Source of the DNA: Frankiaceae bacterium
Lineage (GTDB): Bacteria; Actinomycetota; Actinomycetes; JAVEEB01
Direction: 5' to 3'
DNA: 5,373 bases
Assembly: GCA_030840665.1 (NCBI GenBank)
Contig: JAVEEB010000409.1
Span: 1-5,373, forward strand
A model generated the notes under the pieces. The model did no database searches, was not told the origin of the DNA, and saw only the letters and a program-made list of their open reading frames with translations. This document shows positions 4,519-5,373 of the stretch, piece by piece. Every line of letters starts with the position of its first letter. Position 1 is the stretch's first letter. The position numbers and the translations under genes were made by a program.

Positions 4519-5373
4519 CTAGCCGACGGTCTGGCGCACCACACCGTCGGCGAGCACCGCGTTGGTCCACACGCGGGCCGGCGCCTCGAGCTCGTTGCCC
4601 GCACCGACACGCGCACCGTCCCCGACCACGACGCCGCGCAGAACCACGTCGTCGCCGATGACGGCCCCGCGACCGACGATGCAGTCGGTCAGCCGGGACC
4701 GCGCGCCGACCTGCGCGCCGTCGAAGAGCACGCATCGATCCAAGGACGTCCCAGAGCCGACAACGGCGTTGCCGCCGACCGTCGTACCCCCTGACAGCGT
4801 CGCGCCGGAAGCCACCGACGCACCCTGGAGCACGAGGGACTCCCCCGTCACCGGGAGGGCCGGCGACGCGACGACACCGCGGACCAGGTCGCACGAGCCG
4901 AGCAGGAAACTCTCGGGGGTGCCGAGGTCGAGCCAGTACGCCGACTCGACCCATGCGCGCACCATCGCATCGCCCGCGAGCAGCGCCGGGAACGTCTCGC
5001 GTTCCACGGACACGGGCCGCCCGGCGGGGATCAGGTCGATGACGTCGCGCCGGAAGACGTAACAACCCGCGTTGATGCGGTTGGTCACGGGATGCTCGCT
5101 CTTCTCGAGGAACCCGGTGACGCGACCATCGTCGTCGGTCGGGACGATCCCGAATCGCCGCGGGTCGTCGACCTCGGTCAAGTAAAGGGTGACCGCCGCT
5201 GCCGAGCTGACGTGCGCGTCGATCTGGCCGGCGATGTCGTGACCTGTCAGGACATCCCCGTTGAAGATGACGACGGGCTCGTGCGGCGCGGCACGTAAGC
5301 ACGACACCACGTTGCGGATGCCGCCCCCTGTGCCGAGCGGCTCGGTTTCCTGCACGTACTCCAGCTCGATACC
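4519..5373 (-). CDS. manC: Mannose-1-phosphate guanylyltransferase (GDP-mannose pyrophosphorylase), N-terminus outside the window
   Basis: The 284 visible residues are the C-terminal part of a sugar-nucleotide transferase that makes GDP-mannose from mannose-1-phosphate and GTP in the cytoplasm. Visible motifs are EPLGTGGG (11-18), the metal-binding FNGDVL (37-42), FLEKSEHP (88-95), NAGCYVF (101-107) and YWLDLGTPE (146-154). A left-handed beta-helix of hexapeptide repeats follows, from about 175 to the end (for example VGGNAVVGSGTSL). Family members are about 360 residues, so some 75-80 residues are missing, including the GGxGTRLRPLT nucleotide-binding signature. The domain order (nucleotidyltransferase plus beta-helix) and the whiB2 neighbourhood match the actinobacterial GDP-mannose enzymes; a glucose-1-phosphate transferase cannot be fully excluded without the N-terminus. 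The stop is TAG at 4519-4521. Codon 26 is the rare leucine codon TTA (5298-5296), the only one noticed in the window's genes. The gene converges on the DUF3105 gene. Confidence 0.85.
   Translation of the reverse strand, partial: GIELEYVQETEPLGTGGGIRNVVSCLRAAPHEPVVIFNGDVLTGHDIAGQIDAHVSSAAAVTLYLTEVDDPRRFGIVPTDDDGRVTGFLEKSEHPVTNRINAGCYVFRRDVIDLIPAGRPVSVERETFPALLAGDAMVRAWVESAYWLDLGTPESFLLGSCDLVRGVVASPALPVTGESLVLQGASVASGATLSGGTTVGGNAVVGSGTSLDRCVLFDGAQVGARSRLTDCIVGRGAVIGDDVVLRGVVVGDGARVGAGNELEAPARVWTNAVLADGVVRQTVG

Noticed and set aside
3669..4522. Several open frames overlapping the DUF3105 gene on both strands.
   Set aside because: They are Arg-rich or Val/Asp-rich shadow translations without motifs, whereas the frame at 3477-4433 carries conserved DUF3105 blocks and a membrane anchor.
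4504..5302. Plus- and minus-strand open frames overlapping manC.
   Set aside because: They are out of frame with clear nucleotidyltransferase and hexapeptide-repeat motifs and show only compositionally biased sequence.

Overview
This window is ordinary-looking chromosomal DNA from a high-GC actinomycete (Actinomycetota). The evidence is the strong G/C preference at third codon positions, GTG starts, a WhiB-family regulator almost identical in layout to WhiB2/WhiB, a low-affinity iron permease-like protein, a DUF3105 protein and an actinobacterial mannose-1-phosphate guanylyltransferase. The genus cannot be fixed from sequence alone. No tRNA, rRNA, CRISPR array, insertion sequence, attachment site or replication origin was seen.

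Layout, left to right. Positions 1-2099 hold, on the minus strand, the first 699 codons of a large membrane-bound family 2 glycosyltransferase; its 3' end lies beyond position 1. Upstream of it, also on the minus strand, is whiB2 (2295-2555), preceded by a strong Shine-Dalgarno site and a recognisable sigma-70-type promoter about 100 bases upstream. Next on the minus strand is a small two-helix protein of the low-affinity iron permease family (2813-3271). A 205-base divergent spacer separates it from a plus-strand gene for a membrane-anchored extracellular DUF3105 protein with a Ser/Thr/Pro-rich tail (3477-4433). That gene ends at a strong hairpin terminator, after which the convergent minus-strand manC-like gene (4519-5373, N-terminus missing beyond the right edge) occupies the rest.

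Functionally the window belongs to the conserved actinobacterial neighbourhood that links WhiB to cell-envelope sugar metabolism. ManC makes GDP-mannose, the donor for mannosylated envelope glycans and for polyprenyl-phosphate-mannose. The large glycosyltransferase probably builds or modifies an envelope polysaccharide. WhiB2 is an Fe-S regulator of septation and differentiation. Mycobacteria carry the F420 genes fbiA and fbiB between whiB2 and the GDP-mannose pyrophosphorylase gene; here that interval holds the permease-like gene and the DUF3105 gene. The least understood parts are the DUF3105 protein, the permease-like protein and the C-terminal membrane half of the glycosyltransferase.
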